The translations under genes were made by a program, and so were the position numbers. Shown piece by piece: positions 22,047 through 33,512 of a stretch of DNA of 64,000 nucleotides (its first letter is position 1; each line of letters begins with the position of its first letter). The notes under the pieces were generated by a model. It made no database searches. It was given only the letters and a program-made list of their open reading frames with translations, and was not told the origin of the DNA. The stretch comes from Owenia fusiformis (Eukaryota; Annelida; Polychaeta; Sabellida; Oweniidae): positions 14,925,754 through 14,989,753 of the forward strand of contig CAIIXF020000011.1 of the NCBI GenBank assembly GCA_903813345.2, given 5' to 3'.

Positions 22047-22574
22047 AGATTTTTTACATTTTGCTGTGTTATTTCGTAATTTCCACTTAAACTATCTTTT
22101 AAAGGCAATTTTCTGGAACAATGTTCGTTGTTCGTCCCAAAAAATCAAAAATTGATTGAAATATCAACCGTTTTAATTTTTCGGAGAAAGTGACGAACTT
22201 TTGAAAAAGACCCATATATATAGCCGTTTACTCTGCATTAATAGCTCCTAATTGGGCCTTTCAACGTTTACTACCATTCCCTGTTCCCGGGCAACCATTT
22301 TTTGACTGGGTTTGGTAATCCCCGGGTAACCGGGGCTAATGCCCTCCCCGGGTTTAGCACTTGTTCCCAAAATATCCGTATGATATCTGAAATATCCCCC
22401 CGCGCATTGCGCATGCGCCAGAAAATTCGAAAATTAATATTTGTCGGTCCTCTAGCGTGTAAACACAGCATATCTCCCGTACCGACAATTTATTTGTCGG
22501 TCCTCTAGCGTGCATCCACATCAGAGTCTAGAGTACCGACATTTGTCGGTACTCTAGCCTTTACGTAAAGAAAA

Positions 22575-23764
22575 TTGGTTTAAAAATTGTAGACCCCTAT
22601 GTATGTTAATATGTAAACGCCACTTTGCAATGAGAATAGCATAATTTAACTTTGTTTATTTGAAGATCTGTATCACCTGTATTTTCATCTTTCGACAGTT
22701 TTTATTAGGCTAAATACTAGCTTCACGATCACTTTTCATTTGATATTACATCCTAGCACTATGAATAACATTTATAAATTGCCCTGATGTAAATAAAATG
22801 AAAAAAGTATTATTTATCAACAGAAATTTAAAATTCACCGGGCGGCTGCCGTGGGAAATGTGATTGCAAAAGTATGAGATCGCAGAATTTCTACGGCGAG
22901 CGTGGAAAAGCTATTGGCCGCAGAAATGATAGACCGCACGGTGGCCGTTGGAAATGTGACTGGGGTGTAATTCCCACAAATCGGGGACACATATGCAATC
23001 CACGTTATTCTTCAGGAACAGAAAATGCAACCAATGATAAAATAAAAAATTGCATTTTGAATCCGACTGAGTCCTATTGATCCTCATAAATTACCCCCTA
23101 CTCATACCAAGTTAAAATGTGCCCATCGTGCGCCTAATGCTAATGGCGCTGTCACACTTGTCGCGTCCCGTCCCGTCTCTCAACGTACAAAGCATTCAGG
23201 CCAAAATTTAAGGAATAAGCTATAGTGAGCTGTTTCAGAACGCCGTCTGAAACGCGTTCTGATTCTGAACCCACTGTATTCATTGGACGGTGGGAGGTCG
23301 TCCATGCTTACACTTTCCGTATCTGACCCTATTATCACACCAAACTAGTTCTCACTACGCTCTCGAGAACGGGCTTAAACTGTATGGACGGATTGAAAGT
23401 ACTTAGAACCGTTTGGGGTCTACTTGCCTACCCGAAAGGGTAGTTCCAAAATTTCCACGTGGTCATCACTTTCTGCAATCACGCGGTCTTCGACCGTTAA
23501 TTGTAATTTTTGACCTACCAGATGCTTGAAAATCAAGGATTGCGAGTCTGATACTGCACCTTTTTTCTTCCATTATACCATTAAAAGCAAAACAAAATTG
23601 CACTTCTGTCAGTGCATTACTTTATTGTAAAGAGTCTCTCGTTCTAGCAGCGTTTTGGTCCGCAAATGCATTTTGATACTCAGTTTTTGGGCAATTAAAA
23701 CTCCCTGTCTGCATTGAGTAGTTATTTATTGTCCGGTGTATAATTTTTAAACATTATCCTAATT
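22575..23764. other. Intergenic, CGACCG-type dispersed repeat
   Basis: No gene seen. 22845-23000 (GGCTGCCGTGGGAAATGTGA ... GACCGCACGGTGGCCG) is related to segments at 45180-45270 and 55190-55305, so it is a dispersed repeat. 23515-23650 shares sequence with 35215-35500 (AAAAGCAAAACAAAA, GCATTACTTTATTGTA), another repeat family. Confidence 0.5.
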
Positions 23765-24303
23765 CACTGGTGATCCACTCGATTACGCTGGTTACCAAAA
23801 CGATTCGTTTTGGTAACAAAATGTCGGAACATCCGGAAGGTCCGATTTTTCTCGTTTCCCTATTTTACACGTTGTAGGCAGAATTCCCACGACATTTTTT
23901 AACACAAACGTGTATCAGTACCATATGTTTAAGAAATTGTACATATTTGCGAACAAATAGTTCGAGAAGACAACAGAATCGTCGATTTTCTTTCCTCACT
24001 TAAGTTACATAAACGGTTTGGATAAAAAGTGCAGATCTTAACTGTTTTTCGAAAAACCGTTTATGTAACTTAAGTGAGGAAGTAAATCGACGATTCTGTT
24101 GTCCTCTGAGCTATTTTTTCGCAAACATGTACATTTTCTAAAACATATGATACTGATGCACGTTATGAGAAAAAACGTCGTAGGGATTCTGCCTACAGCG
24201 CGTGAAATAAGGAAAAAAGAAAAATCGTGCCTTCGACGGTCCGACATTTTGTTACCAAAACGGTTCGTTTTGGTAACCAGCGTAATCGAGTGGATCACCA
24301 GTG
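23765..24303. mobile_element. 539-bp near-palindromic fold-back MITE
   Basis: Arms 23765-24019 and 24054-24303 are inverted copies of each other (start CACTGGTGATCCACTCG, inner edge CATAAACGGTTT), separated by only ~34 bases. AATT flanks both ends as a possible 4-bp TSD; it is palindromic, so weak. An inner palindrome GTTACCAAAACG...CGTTTTGGTAAC occurs in each arm. Frames reading through it are not genes. Confidence 0.8.
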
Positions 24304-24342
24304 AATTTTTCACAAAACTTTTTTTGATTCTGCAATAGTTAA

Positions 24343-24753
24343 GGGGAGGCATCAAAAGTTCAATGTCTGATAGGAAACTAAATAAATCTAGTTTTGAGTT
24401 GGACCCCCCCCTCCCCCTCAAAACCAAATACAATGAAAGTTGATCGCGGACTTTTCACATGTTTTAGCGACTCAATTTGGACTTTCATGGGGCCAGTACT
24501 ATAACTTATTTATGATTCTTAAAACATGTGCCAACAACAATAGGCATAATATTCCATGTTGCATGCATCTTGGTGAAGAAGGCATCTGGTAAAGTCTTTA
24601 TTTTCAAACCATTCAAAGGCATTTCGAGTCGAAATTGCGAAAAATTTAAATGTTGAAATTTGTCGGATAGCAAACTGAAATAGCTTTTGACCCCCTCCCC
24701 CAAACTAGATTTATTTAGTTTTCTATCAGACATTGATCTTTCGATGCCTCCCC
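24343..24753. mobile_element. 411-bp PIF/Harbinger-like MITE
   Basis: TIRs of ~60 bp begin GGGGAGGCATC on both strands and include CTAAATAAATCTAGTTT. They are flanked by the 3-bp TSD TAA (24340-24342 and 24754-24756). A GGG start plus TWA target is characteristic of PIF/Harbinger elements. No transposase inside. Confidence 0.72.
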
Positions 24754-24756
24754 TAA

Positions 24757-26195
24757 TGGTTGACATCTATGGCACACTAAAAACGAATTTTTTTTATGCA
24801 GGGTACGTACATGATACAAATCAAATCTTGGCTCTACTACAAACTATTACACACTTACTTCAACAGTTCAATATATCGCAAAACACAGTTTTGATTTTGA
24901 ACAATATCACCAATGGGAGAAATTCTTAAATCTAAATGTTTGGAAAGGAATACGTTTCTACTAAAACATACAAACCTCTTATATTATGATGAAAAAAGGA
25001 TAGACATCTGATATGTATAATGCCACATATATAAGTTATACGAAATGAGCATATTTTATTGATTTATCGAAAATTTGGACGAAATCTTAACAGTGGGTGG
25101 TACTGAACAACCAAAATCTTCTTTTTAGATATTTTTCAGGGTAGAAATATTATCAATTGATATTGGAAAACATAATTAACCATATTTTATTGAGAAAAGG
25201 GAATGAAAAAAATCATCAAATGAATATAATTGTCACGGACGTCCATACGTTATTCTAATGAGATAGATGTTCCTTTCGCCAGAATATTCTCTTCGACTGT
25301 GATAATCATTGCACAAAATTTGTCCAATATTTCACTGCGCATGCGCAGACCCATTACTTCCGGTTTTCCAAAGCCTATGGGATTTATAATGGAGACATTT
25401 TTCGAACGCTTACTGTGCGAATGATATTGATTTGCCACCTTAGTCATCTCAAGTTTCTATAACTAGACATCAACCTTTACTGATTTAACATGTTTTAAGC
25501 AATGTACACATGCATACTTTTCGGCCAATTTGTTTTGAAAAAATCATGAGGAATTCATGCATGACTCCATTGAAATCCATTAGAAATGGCGTCAAAATGG
25601 TGAAATGAGGATATTCAACGATCTGGTAGAGGTACTTAAAATCATATGGTATCTTAGTCATCTCAGGTTTCTGTAACTTTGAAGGTAGATCTGTTTGATT
25701 CCGTTGAGATTAGAATCCTCATACCTTTAACTTTTCGGCGCATTTCAAACAAAATATGTTAACTTTTGGTGATATAACTGGTTCATTACATTCGAATGAC
25801 GTCAAAATAAAACAAGACAATCTCAGTTTCTATGGCACTGACGTCATGACGTCAGATTTATCTTAAGATCTCAAATATGACGTCATGTTTAATCAATGAA
25901 TGACATCTATCGGCTATTCGACCAATTCTGTGCAATGATTGTCTAAAATGTTGGCGGCAGTCTTGAATTTTCACCAAGAAGGAGTGCGATTCGTGCTGGA
26001 CAATGCGGTTCAAAATTTGTAGAATGTCCATATAAGTCTATGTGCCGAGAATCTAGTAAGAATATATATATGATCGTGAACTTTCGGACCCATTATTGAC
26101 CGGGCTAACCGATGTCAACGTGATACCAATGTTATGCTGTCCTGATTCGCGAGGTTGCGACAAGATTCGTTACTAAGAAATTTAATTTTTTAATT
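24757..26195. other. Intergenic region with CRE octamer cluster
   Basis: No gene supported. A repeated phrase TTAGTCATCTCA(A/G)GTTTCT occurs at 25440 and 25654. The only notable signal is the TGACGTCA cluster annotated separately. Confidence 0.4.
25797..25885. promoter_or_regulatory. Four TGACGTCA (CRE) octamers in 89 bases
   Basis: Perfect cAMP-response-element octamers at 25797, 25839, 25847 and 25878. The middle two abut to form the 18-bp palindrome CTGACGTCATGACGTCAG. bZIP factors of the CREB/ATF family bind such sites. No nearby transcription start is visible. Confidence 0.45.
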
Positions 26196-26315
26196 TTCGG
26201 AGAACTGGGTTTCGGAGAACTGGGTTTCGGAAAAATGGGTTTCGGAAAACTGGGTTTCGGACAACTGGGTTTCGGACAACTGGGTTTCGGAGAACTGGGT
26301 TTCGGACAACTGGGT
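26196..26315. repeat. 15-bp minisatellite, reverse orientation
   Basis: About eight copies of TTTCGGACAACTGGG variants, the reverse complement of the 4557-4742 unit. The shared unit at two distant sites suggests dispersal by a mobile element. Confidence 0.88.
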
Positions 26316-26525
26316 TGACCCCAAATTTTTACACTATTTCCCGAAAATGTGGCAGTCACTATTTGTTTTATTATATACCCGATAAGTACTCTGTAAACAA
26401 AAACAAAATGAGAAGTCTTTCATTTCAATATCAAACGTTCACAGGTTCTTATTGGCATTTAAAGGCATTTTACCTTTCAACTCCTATAATCTCAGATTTG
26501 GGGGAATATAAAACATACTATTGAC

Positions 26526-27482
26526 TGGTCACATGACCTAACTGGTGATTAGTTCAATTCATCTTCCCTGAAAGCAGGGATTTAGGACTTTCCAGGGAAT
26601 TAGTTCATCTATTCCATGTCATGTGACCATGAATCAGCCAATGAGCATCTAGAATACATTTGAGGTATATAATAATTTACTTTATCGACCTTTATCAATA
26701 TCTCAATCATCATAAGCCCTGATACAACTTCACAATGCAGCTGATACGCAGGCCAGCTGCGCGCTACACTAAATAAGAAAATTTAATTTTCAAATCACGC
26801 TTGAATTTCCCGGGGAATCGTCTAACGAGACTCCGCGAGATTTCTCGAGAGAGCTCTCTCTTTTGGAGGCATGACCCACCCCATACAAGGAACTAATGTC
26901 GTGGCATTTTAGTTTCAAAAACGAGTCTTTTCTCGACATTTTGGTGTATAGAACATTATTTTTCTTCGACGGGAAATAAGTTTTTAGAAGGCTCAAAGAA
27001 GGCTGGTACGTTTTGAGTGATAGATTTAGGGTAAGTCTGCAAAAGCGTATCACAACCGGGCCATTAAAGATTGGGGCTGAATGTTGACTTGATTTTCTTC
27101 AAAATAAATCGTATTTTTTGTAATTTAAAACAGAATTAATGTTCCCCCGGTCAATGTAGCGATATTTAACAAATAATCGGAGGTAACCCAACTTCCGGTT
27201 TCAGGAATTATCGAATATTTCTAGGAAATATATGAAAAACAATGATGAATTCCATCATAATTTTTTTTTATTTGTGTTTATTTTAGGTGTAACACTGTCT
27301 TGGGGCGATTAATGTTGAATTATAGCTGGTTACTGATATCGACTACATTTTGAAGGTAATTTTTTGTAAAATCTCATTAGTAGTAATGTGTGCACCCAGT
27401 GTAGACTCTTTGAATTGTATCAAGCCTTACCTGTATCATGTCACAGTTATTCATTTTGGTCTGTTTGTGTCAGTGAGAGCAG
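26526..27482. other. Intergenic repeats
   Basis: 26526-26635 has inverted GGTCACATGACC / GTCATGTGACC arms, a small hairpin. 26695-26745 is a lone copy of the 41-bp minisatellite unit found at 33513-34165. 27040-27062 (AAAGCGTATCACAACCGGGCC) recurs near 33122, marking a dispersed repeat. No gene. Confidence 0.5.
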
Positions 27483-27678
27483 CAGGCCCGTACCCAGAAT
27501 TTTCCAAGGGGGGTTCACTTTTCCAAAAAATTCTAAGGGGTTCACTTTGGCAAATTTGGCCAAAAATCACTCAAAAAATAGTCAGAATGGTGAAAAACTG
27601 CATGATTTTAAAAGAAATTTTGGCCAGGGGGGATTCGCCCGAACCCCCCGAACCCCCCCCCCCCAGGCTACGGGCCTG
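27483..27678. mobile_element. 196-bp MITE, CAGGCCCGTA termini, 5-bp TSD
   Basis: Starts CAGGCCCGTACCC and ends GGCTACGGGCCTG, flanked by AGCAG (27478-27482 and 27679-27683). The internal sequence includes AAACTGCATGATTTT, and close relatives lie at 40116-40324 and 49813-50004, both in PAAF1 intron 9. No coding capacity. Confidence 0.8.
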
Positions 27679-27711
27679 AGCAGATTTGTGATAATCATGA
27701 CCATTGAGATT

Positions 27712-28165
27712 TGGACACTGGATTCCGGACGAATAGGATTTGGACGATTGGGTTTCGGACACATGGGATTCCATAGCTAGGCCCGGGGCGACATGTACAA
27801 AAATTTGAAAAGAGCCAGGAACTTGACTTGATTTTTTCATACATGTTCCTGGGCCTGTGGGATTGAATTCTGACAACTGAAATTCAGACAACTTTGAATC
27901 GGATCATTGGTGTATGGACCCATGTGATTCGGACCAATCAGATTCAGACCATTGCGATTCGAACCAATGTGGCAACCCTATTATAATCAGTTGCTGTACC
28001 ATTTTTATTTTTTGCATGCAATTTAATTTCAACCAAATACCAATGGTGGTATAAAATTGCATTAATTCTGACAACTTAGAATTGAACCATTGGGATATGG
28101 ACCAATGGGATTTGAGCCAATCGGATTTGGACCATTGCGATTCAAACCTATATGGCAACCCCATT
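27712..28165. repeat. Diverged 15-bp repeats in a ~215-bp duplication
   Basis: Degenerate 15-bp periodicity (GATTCGGACCAATCA-like) at 27712-27970 and 28075-28150. The two halves, plus their downstream AATCAGTTGCT and TTTGCATGCAATT, are diverged tandem copies. Confidence 0.6.
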
Positions 28166-28865
28166 ATATAATCAGTTGCTCTTCTCCCAGTATTTTTTTT
28201 GCATGCAATTAATTACACCCGACTCCCAATAATGGTAGAATCGCAAAAGATAATTGTGGCGATATTTGCCAAATAAAGCCCCGGTGTAATATTTATACAC
28301 TGTGTACTATACAATTTGATTACTGTACATTATTGAACTATTGCTTGTGCCATAGGCATTACTTTTAAAACTTCAGGGAGTCTAAGGGTTACTTAGGTTT
28401 AAAAATCTTGAAGATTCAAAGAATAGGCCAAGTCAAATTTTAGCTTTTGAAATTTGCAAAACTTATGTCAGTGAAATTGTGATTTCTCATAATTTGCAAC
28501 ATTGAATTGCTTCAAACATACCGTATACCGGGAAAACATTATTGTTTTTTTCCAAAATAACTTACAACAAAGACCTGGGAGAAACAGGACTTTCCCTCAA
28601 ATTGAATGGAAATTGGTGTTACACTGATTGATGTTAAGTACAGGGGTGTAGTCAGGATCCAAAAATAAGTGAGGCAAATCAAAAAAAATCACTTTCATAA
28701 GACTTTAGAATATTCAGTTTCATTTTAAGGATCAAGTTGACTCAAGAGTCAATATCTATAGTGAATATACAATACATGTAATATGTGCCTGTACCAACTG
28801 CAAATGATGCTTCCACTGATGGTTTATTTTACATGATGTTTCATAGATATAGTATTCATTTTCAG

Positions 28866-28983
28866 ATATGCTTTGACCAATGCTAGGATTCAAGCTGTGT
28901 TGCATTATGGAGCCCAAGATCCAGTTGCTGTGTACAGTGTGCTGAGGGGCTGCTTGTCTTTGAACATATATGCTGAGTGCAAG
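28866..28983 (+). other. Exon-like segment, 39 codons, unknown gene
   Basis: Preceded by TTTTCAG and followed by GTAAAT. Only one of three frames is open (phase 2 in, 0 out), encoding YALTNARIQAVLHYGAQDPV, then AVYSVLRGCLSLNIYAECK. No family recognised. The degraded sister at 29754-29865 and the lack of partner exons suggest an isolated exon or a fragment of a dead gene. Confidence 0.35.
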
Positions 28984-29753
28984 GTAAATATTCCATTATC
29001 CTAGTATTTAAAATGTGAAGGTCGAAAGGTAGGTTTACAAATCTTTGTGATTCAGAGAATAGTGAAATTTAAACTAATGAAATCTGCAAAATTCATGGCA
29101 GTGAAATTTTGATTCCTCAAGATTCGCAGAATTGCATTGCGTCAAAATATACTGGGAGAATACTTTTGATCTTCTGAAATAACCTACCACTAATCTGGGG
29201 AAAATAGTGATACATAGTGATTTATGTAAAGTGCAGAGGTGTAGCCAGGATCCAAAAATAGTGAGAGAAATTGAGAAAACAAGTTTTACGTATTCAGAGT
29301 TTCATTTCAAATACAATATCTAGTGCAGTGAATATAAAATACATGTTTAACTTGTGCCTGTTTTTCATTTGTATTGTATCCATTGAAGAGAGAAAAGTGA
29401 AAGTTAAATTTGTGAAATCTGGAAAGTGGCAGTAAAATTGAAATTTCCCAAAATTTGCAAATTTGAATACTGTTTTTCTAAATAATGGTACAGGTCTTCC
29501 CCCGAAATCGAATAGGAATTAGTGATACATAGCGATTGATGTAAAGTGCAGGGGTGTAGCCAGGATCCAAAAATAAGTGAGGCAAAATGAGAAAAAGCAC
29601 TATTCATGGGCATTTCACATATCCCCAGTTTCATTTTAGATACGAGTCAAAATAAGTCAATGTCTAGTGAATTTGTGCCTGTGATGATGCTTCTACTCCA
29701 TGTACTATGCTTTATTTCACGTGGTGTTTCATCAGTATAGCGTTCATTTTCAG

Positions 29754-29865
29754 CTATGCTTTAACCATTGCTGAGATGCATACTGTGTTGCATTTGGGGC
29801 TGAAGATCCAGCTGCTGTGTACAGAGTGCTGAGGGGCTGCTTTTAACATCTCTGCTGAGCGCAAG
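29754..29865 (+). pseudogene. Degenerate copy of the 28866 exon-like segment
   Basis: Keeps TTTTCAG before it and GTGAAT after it, but has lost 6 bases net and is frameshifted. The frame closes at TGCTGA near 29827. It shows that the block was duplicated with the exon and then decayed. Confidence 0.45.
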
Positions 29866-29900
29866 GTGAATATGCCTGCTAGTTAAAATATGAACATTAA

Positions 29901-32860
29901 ATATACTTCGGTCAGTTTGTCAATTCTAAAGAAATTCTATGAAAGGAGTACAAAAATGGACACAAAATGATAGAATGCTTCAAACAAGATTGTGCTATCA
30001 GCATTCCATTTTAGTCTTTATTCTTATCTTCTTTATTCTAAAAAGTCTATTATAGTTTTTGTAGCAAAAAATGCAGTTTCCTAAATAAATTTGATTAAAT
30101 TTTGTTGTATACTTTAATATTATCCATTAGACTATGTATCAGATAATTTTTTGAGAATAATTAAGCCTGTCAGTGATAAAATTCATTTATCAGAACATTT
30201 CCTGAAAACCTATTAAACCATATTCTGTCATTTAAAGTATCACCCAAATCAGTATGTTGTTTTTCCAGTTACTGAAATGCAAGACAACAAGTCTAATGAG
30301 ATGCAACAAGTATACTGAACAGCAGAATAAGAATTGAGTGATTACAACTATGACATGGACTTTAAAAAACTGAACTGTTTATATATCAATCATTCTTTAC
30401 TTGTATACCCATCCAATTTCCATTGCACAAAAAAGAGAGGTGCTGTTTACTCATTCTTAAAGAAAAAGTTATTAAGAAGCTACTACTTATAGCAATAGTT
30501 TTGCAGTAAGCTCCTACAATAGGTTTGTTCAATAAATTGTTTCGACAATGTGTAACTACACAAATATGTTTATCGACATGGAAGTATTTTGCATTTGTAA
30601 TCATTGTAAGAGTAATTAGAGGATCAGATGCAAAATGACATCCATGCAATGGGTTCTTGAAAGTATTTATGCAAGTGAAGAATATGGTCAATATGTGTAG
30701 ATTCAATGATCAATCAAGATATTTAATATAGCAAACCAAACAATTTTTTAATATTGCTTTAGTATGAGAACATTTGGTGCAAAGAACATATCAGAGAGGG
30801 AAATGATGATGTGTTGGAACAGATTATTTGTTATTCACCACATACAAAGCCTATCAAACTTAAATAGTGCAATTATTTAGTTTTTTCATGTTTTATATGC
30901 TATAGATCTGTTTTAATTGAAAGTCATATTTGACTTACTTAATGATGTTTCAATATAAATATATTACTTTTTTATATAAACTAATCTATCTTTAAGTTGA
31001 ATTTTGGGGACCCAAATTTATGACTAGATTTTTCATTTATCGTCAGCATATGGAAATATCTCTATGTATTTATTTTTCATGAAACTTATACTGTTAATAT
31101 ATTTTTACAATTATAATTCTATTGAAACTAAATCCTGCTGTGTTGTAACTTATGCTGATCATAAATCAATTCTTAAAATCGCGGATTCGGTAGTATTGAA
31201 TCTCTAATAAAGATGGCGCGAAAGTTTTTCCTTATAAGGTCAAAATATTTCCCATGATGCAGTTCGCGGGGGAACAAAATTTTTCTACCTTGTTTTTCCC
31301 CGTTGGTTTAACATGGGGATTTTCATACCCATTTTTCAAGCGATATTTTCGATCGAATCTCCATGCGATCGGAGAAAACAAACTATCAGAAACAATTAGT
31401 CTTTTAATAATCTTTATATAACATATATTTTTTTTCATTTTATTGGCTCCTAACGGGGTGAAAACAATGATTGAAAATGGGAGTATATTCCGGAAGAGAA
31501 GAAGTCACGTGACTAGTCGCCATATTGGAAAAAGCAATTCCATTCGACTTTCAACACGTTCATGCCAATATTACCGCACTACAAACTGTAACATCGATGC
31601 AACAACTGAATAAAAGTACTCATCTTCATATTACATTATAGAGTTACGTTGAAAACCCACAAACAACTGAGCATTTGACCAAAGAAGACACGTCGCTATT
31701 ATCTAGGTCAAGTTTAGTGGTTCGAAAGCAAATCTTACATACTCGTTTCCGAATTTTGTTGTTAATTGTATAATCTTTTATTGATTAAATCTGGTATACT
31801 GACTATTAATTCAATGACAAAGAAGAAGAATTCCGATGGTGTCATTTTTTTATTTAGCTTGCGGGTGTAAAAACAAAATTGCGTAATTAATTTGATTTAG
31901 AACTTTCGGGTCTCACAAATAGCTACACGAAATGCATCGTTGAAAAATATTGACCAATCAAATTTTGTCCTTTTTGAGTACATATATGCACCATATATGC
32001 GAACGTTCTGATTCAAAGAGCGAACAGCGAAATGGAGAATTCTATTGAAACTAAATCATGCTGTGTTGTAACTTATGCTGATCATAAATCATTTGAAAAA
32101 ACTAGTAAGATTGGACTGTAGGCCCAGTGATGAATGTAGACATGACCCATATGATAGACAAAGTACTAGCTGTTGACATGGTTGGTGAATAGTCCTCTAT
32201 AGTTTCCATTATTTGTGAATAACCATGGTCTAGGGCCAAGACTAAATACCATTTGGAGTTCTGAACTTCTGACAAGACAATATCTGATCATCTAAAAAGT
32301 TCATGTAGATCTCATTGGTTGAGGTTGGTATGGAAGTCACTTTTACTTCCTTATTTTCCAGAGCCAATGTTATTTCAATCAGAGTTTTTATCAAAATTGA
32401 TAAAAGTTTTACTCAATCTGATGATTTTGTCTAAATCTGAAAAATCTATTTTGCCCGAAGCCCAAGTTATTCAGTTTATAAGAAAATGGACAAAGTGAAT
32501 TTAGAATTATCAGACAATAGCAGATAATTTTGATAACTTGTCGATTATTGATAATTATCGAATTTATTGCTAATAGGAATACTATCAAAATTATCAGTAC
32601 CAGCGATAATATTAACTTTATTGATAATGCTGATTTCTTGCGTGCCCTGTAAAAAAGTTACAAATATCGCTAAATTATAATCATAATTATTTTAATTAAT
32701 TTTAGATCATAGCAGTAAAAATCATATCAGTATTACAAAAAAGTATTCAATATGATCAAACAGGACTACTCTGCGACTTGAAAACCAATATGTTGGGGAA
32801 AATATTATTCTGATCCTAGACCTGCAAGAATACATTGTAATCTCTTGAAAGCCCATGATT
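29901..32860. other. Gene-poor AT-rich DNA with a 53-bp direct repeat
   Basis: No gene. A 53-base direct repeat (ATTCTATTGAAACTAAATC ... CATAAATCA) occurs at 31116-31168 and 32039-32091 with about one mismatch, enclosing 870 bp. 32505-32640 is rich in GATAAT/ATTATC inverted words. Confidence 0.5.
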
Positions 32861-32934
32861 TGAAGAAAGAAAACAAGGCATACTTTGACTTTCAGAAGGC
32901 ATTCGACACAGTTCAACTGTCTATATTCTGGCGT
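32861..32934 (+). pseudogene. LINE reverse-transcriptase scrap
   Basis: Reads KAYFDFQKAFDTVQLSIFW, matching the conserved AxxxDFxKAFDTV block A motif of non-LTR retrotransposon reverse transcriptases. Flanking frames are broken within tens of codons. A very old fragment. Confidence 0.6.
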
Positions 32935-33512
32935 TTTCATTATCTTCAGTGTTAAAATAACAATGCGTACCCTATCCTGAATAAAGTGTTCCTCTAATCA
33001 TTAAATTAAACGCAGATTGGAGAAGTTATTCAGGAAAAAATTTCTTAATCGGGTTGTTCTCACTTTCTTCGTCGGCCGCCATATTGGATTTTTCGAAAAA
33101 TGATAAAATATCCGAGGGAAAAAGCGTATCATAGCCGGGCCATCTGAAATGAGGATGTTTTTCCAAGTTATTCTGATTCATTGGGCTTGTTGCTATGTTT
33201 CTGTGAAAAAATAATTTCTGTTCCACTTAAAACATCGACGAACTTCATAAAAAACAAGTCTCGAATTTTCGAAATATTTTTTTGATCGCCAACCACACTT
33301 GATACGATCGATATATTTACAAATATTTGGGCTTAAAATATGCTTCAATTCATTCTTAAGACGTATCTTATAGGAATTGTATTCATTGGTGACTATTTAG
33401 GGGTGATTTTAGAGCAAATAAATCATCGATCATTTCCGGAAGTAGAAGCTCAAAAATCATGCGCAGAAAAACAAAAGTAAAGACATTTCTCTGACCTGCC
33501 GAGCGACTGAAT

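Larger units (their letters stand above)
9422..22213. mobile_element. 12.8-kb TIR element with subterminal repeats, non-autonomous
   Basis: Perfect 24-bp TIRs: 9422-9445 begins GGGTCTTTTTCAAAAGTT and 22190-22213 is its reverse complement. Flanks are AT-repeats (ATAT on both sides), so the TSD length is uncertain (2-4 bp). Both ends carry a dispersed subterminal word, (T)GTGTCAA...CGTCACGCACGTTAG, repeated every ~100-300 bp. Removing the nested LTR retrotransposon and the fold-back element leaves ~4 kb with no transposase. Multiple subterminal binding-site-like repeats are known in CACTA, Zisupton and KDZ-type elements; superfamily not assigned. Confidence 0.75.
8175..22565. mobile_element. 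DNA transposon R, copy 2, split by a 12.8-kb insertion
   Basis: The left part 8175-9421 and the right part 22214-22565 together match R1. TSDs are TAAGGAAAA (8166-8174) and TAAAGAAAA (22566-22574), 8 of 9 identical. The same TIRs, tRNA-like segment and palindromes are present. The left and right parts rejoin to a continuous R sequence when the element at 9422-22213 is removed. R1 has a ~70-bp deletion at the matching point (near 7415-7430). Confidence 0.78.
28370..29900. repeat. Triplicated non-coding block
   Basis: Three diverged copies of a phrase containing GTGTAG(T/C)CAGGATCCAAAAAT (28643, 29231, 29548), each preceded by similar AAATTTGCAAAA / CAGTGAAATT sequence. Two copies end in the exon-like segments at 28866 and 29754. 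It looks like an old local tandem duplication. Confidence 0.6.

Noticed and set aside
9422-22213. Maverick/Polinton (12.8 kb with TIRs)
   Set aside because: Size comes from nested insertions. No DNA polymerase, integrase or capsid genes are present outside the LTR element, and TIRs are only 24 bp.
24038-24433. 131-aa minus-strand ORF
   Set aside because: Runs through one arm of a fold-back MITE into another MITE; no domain.
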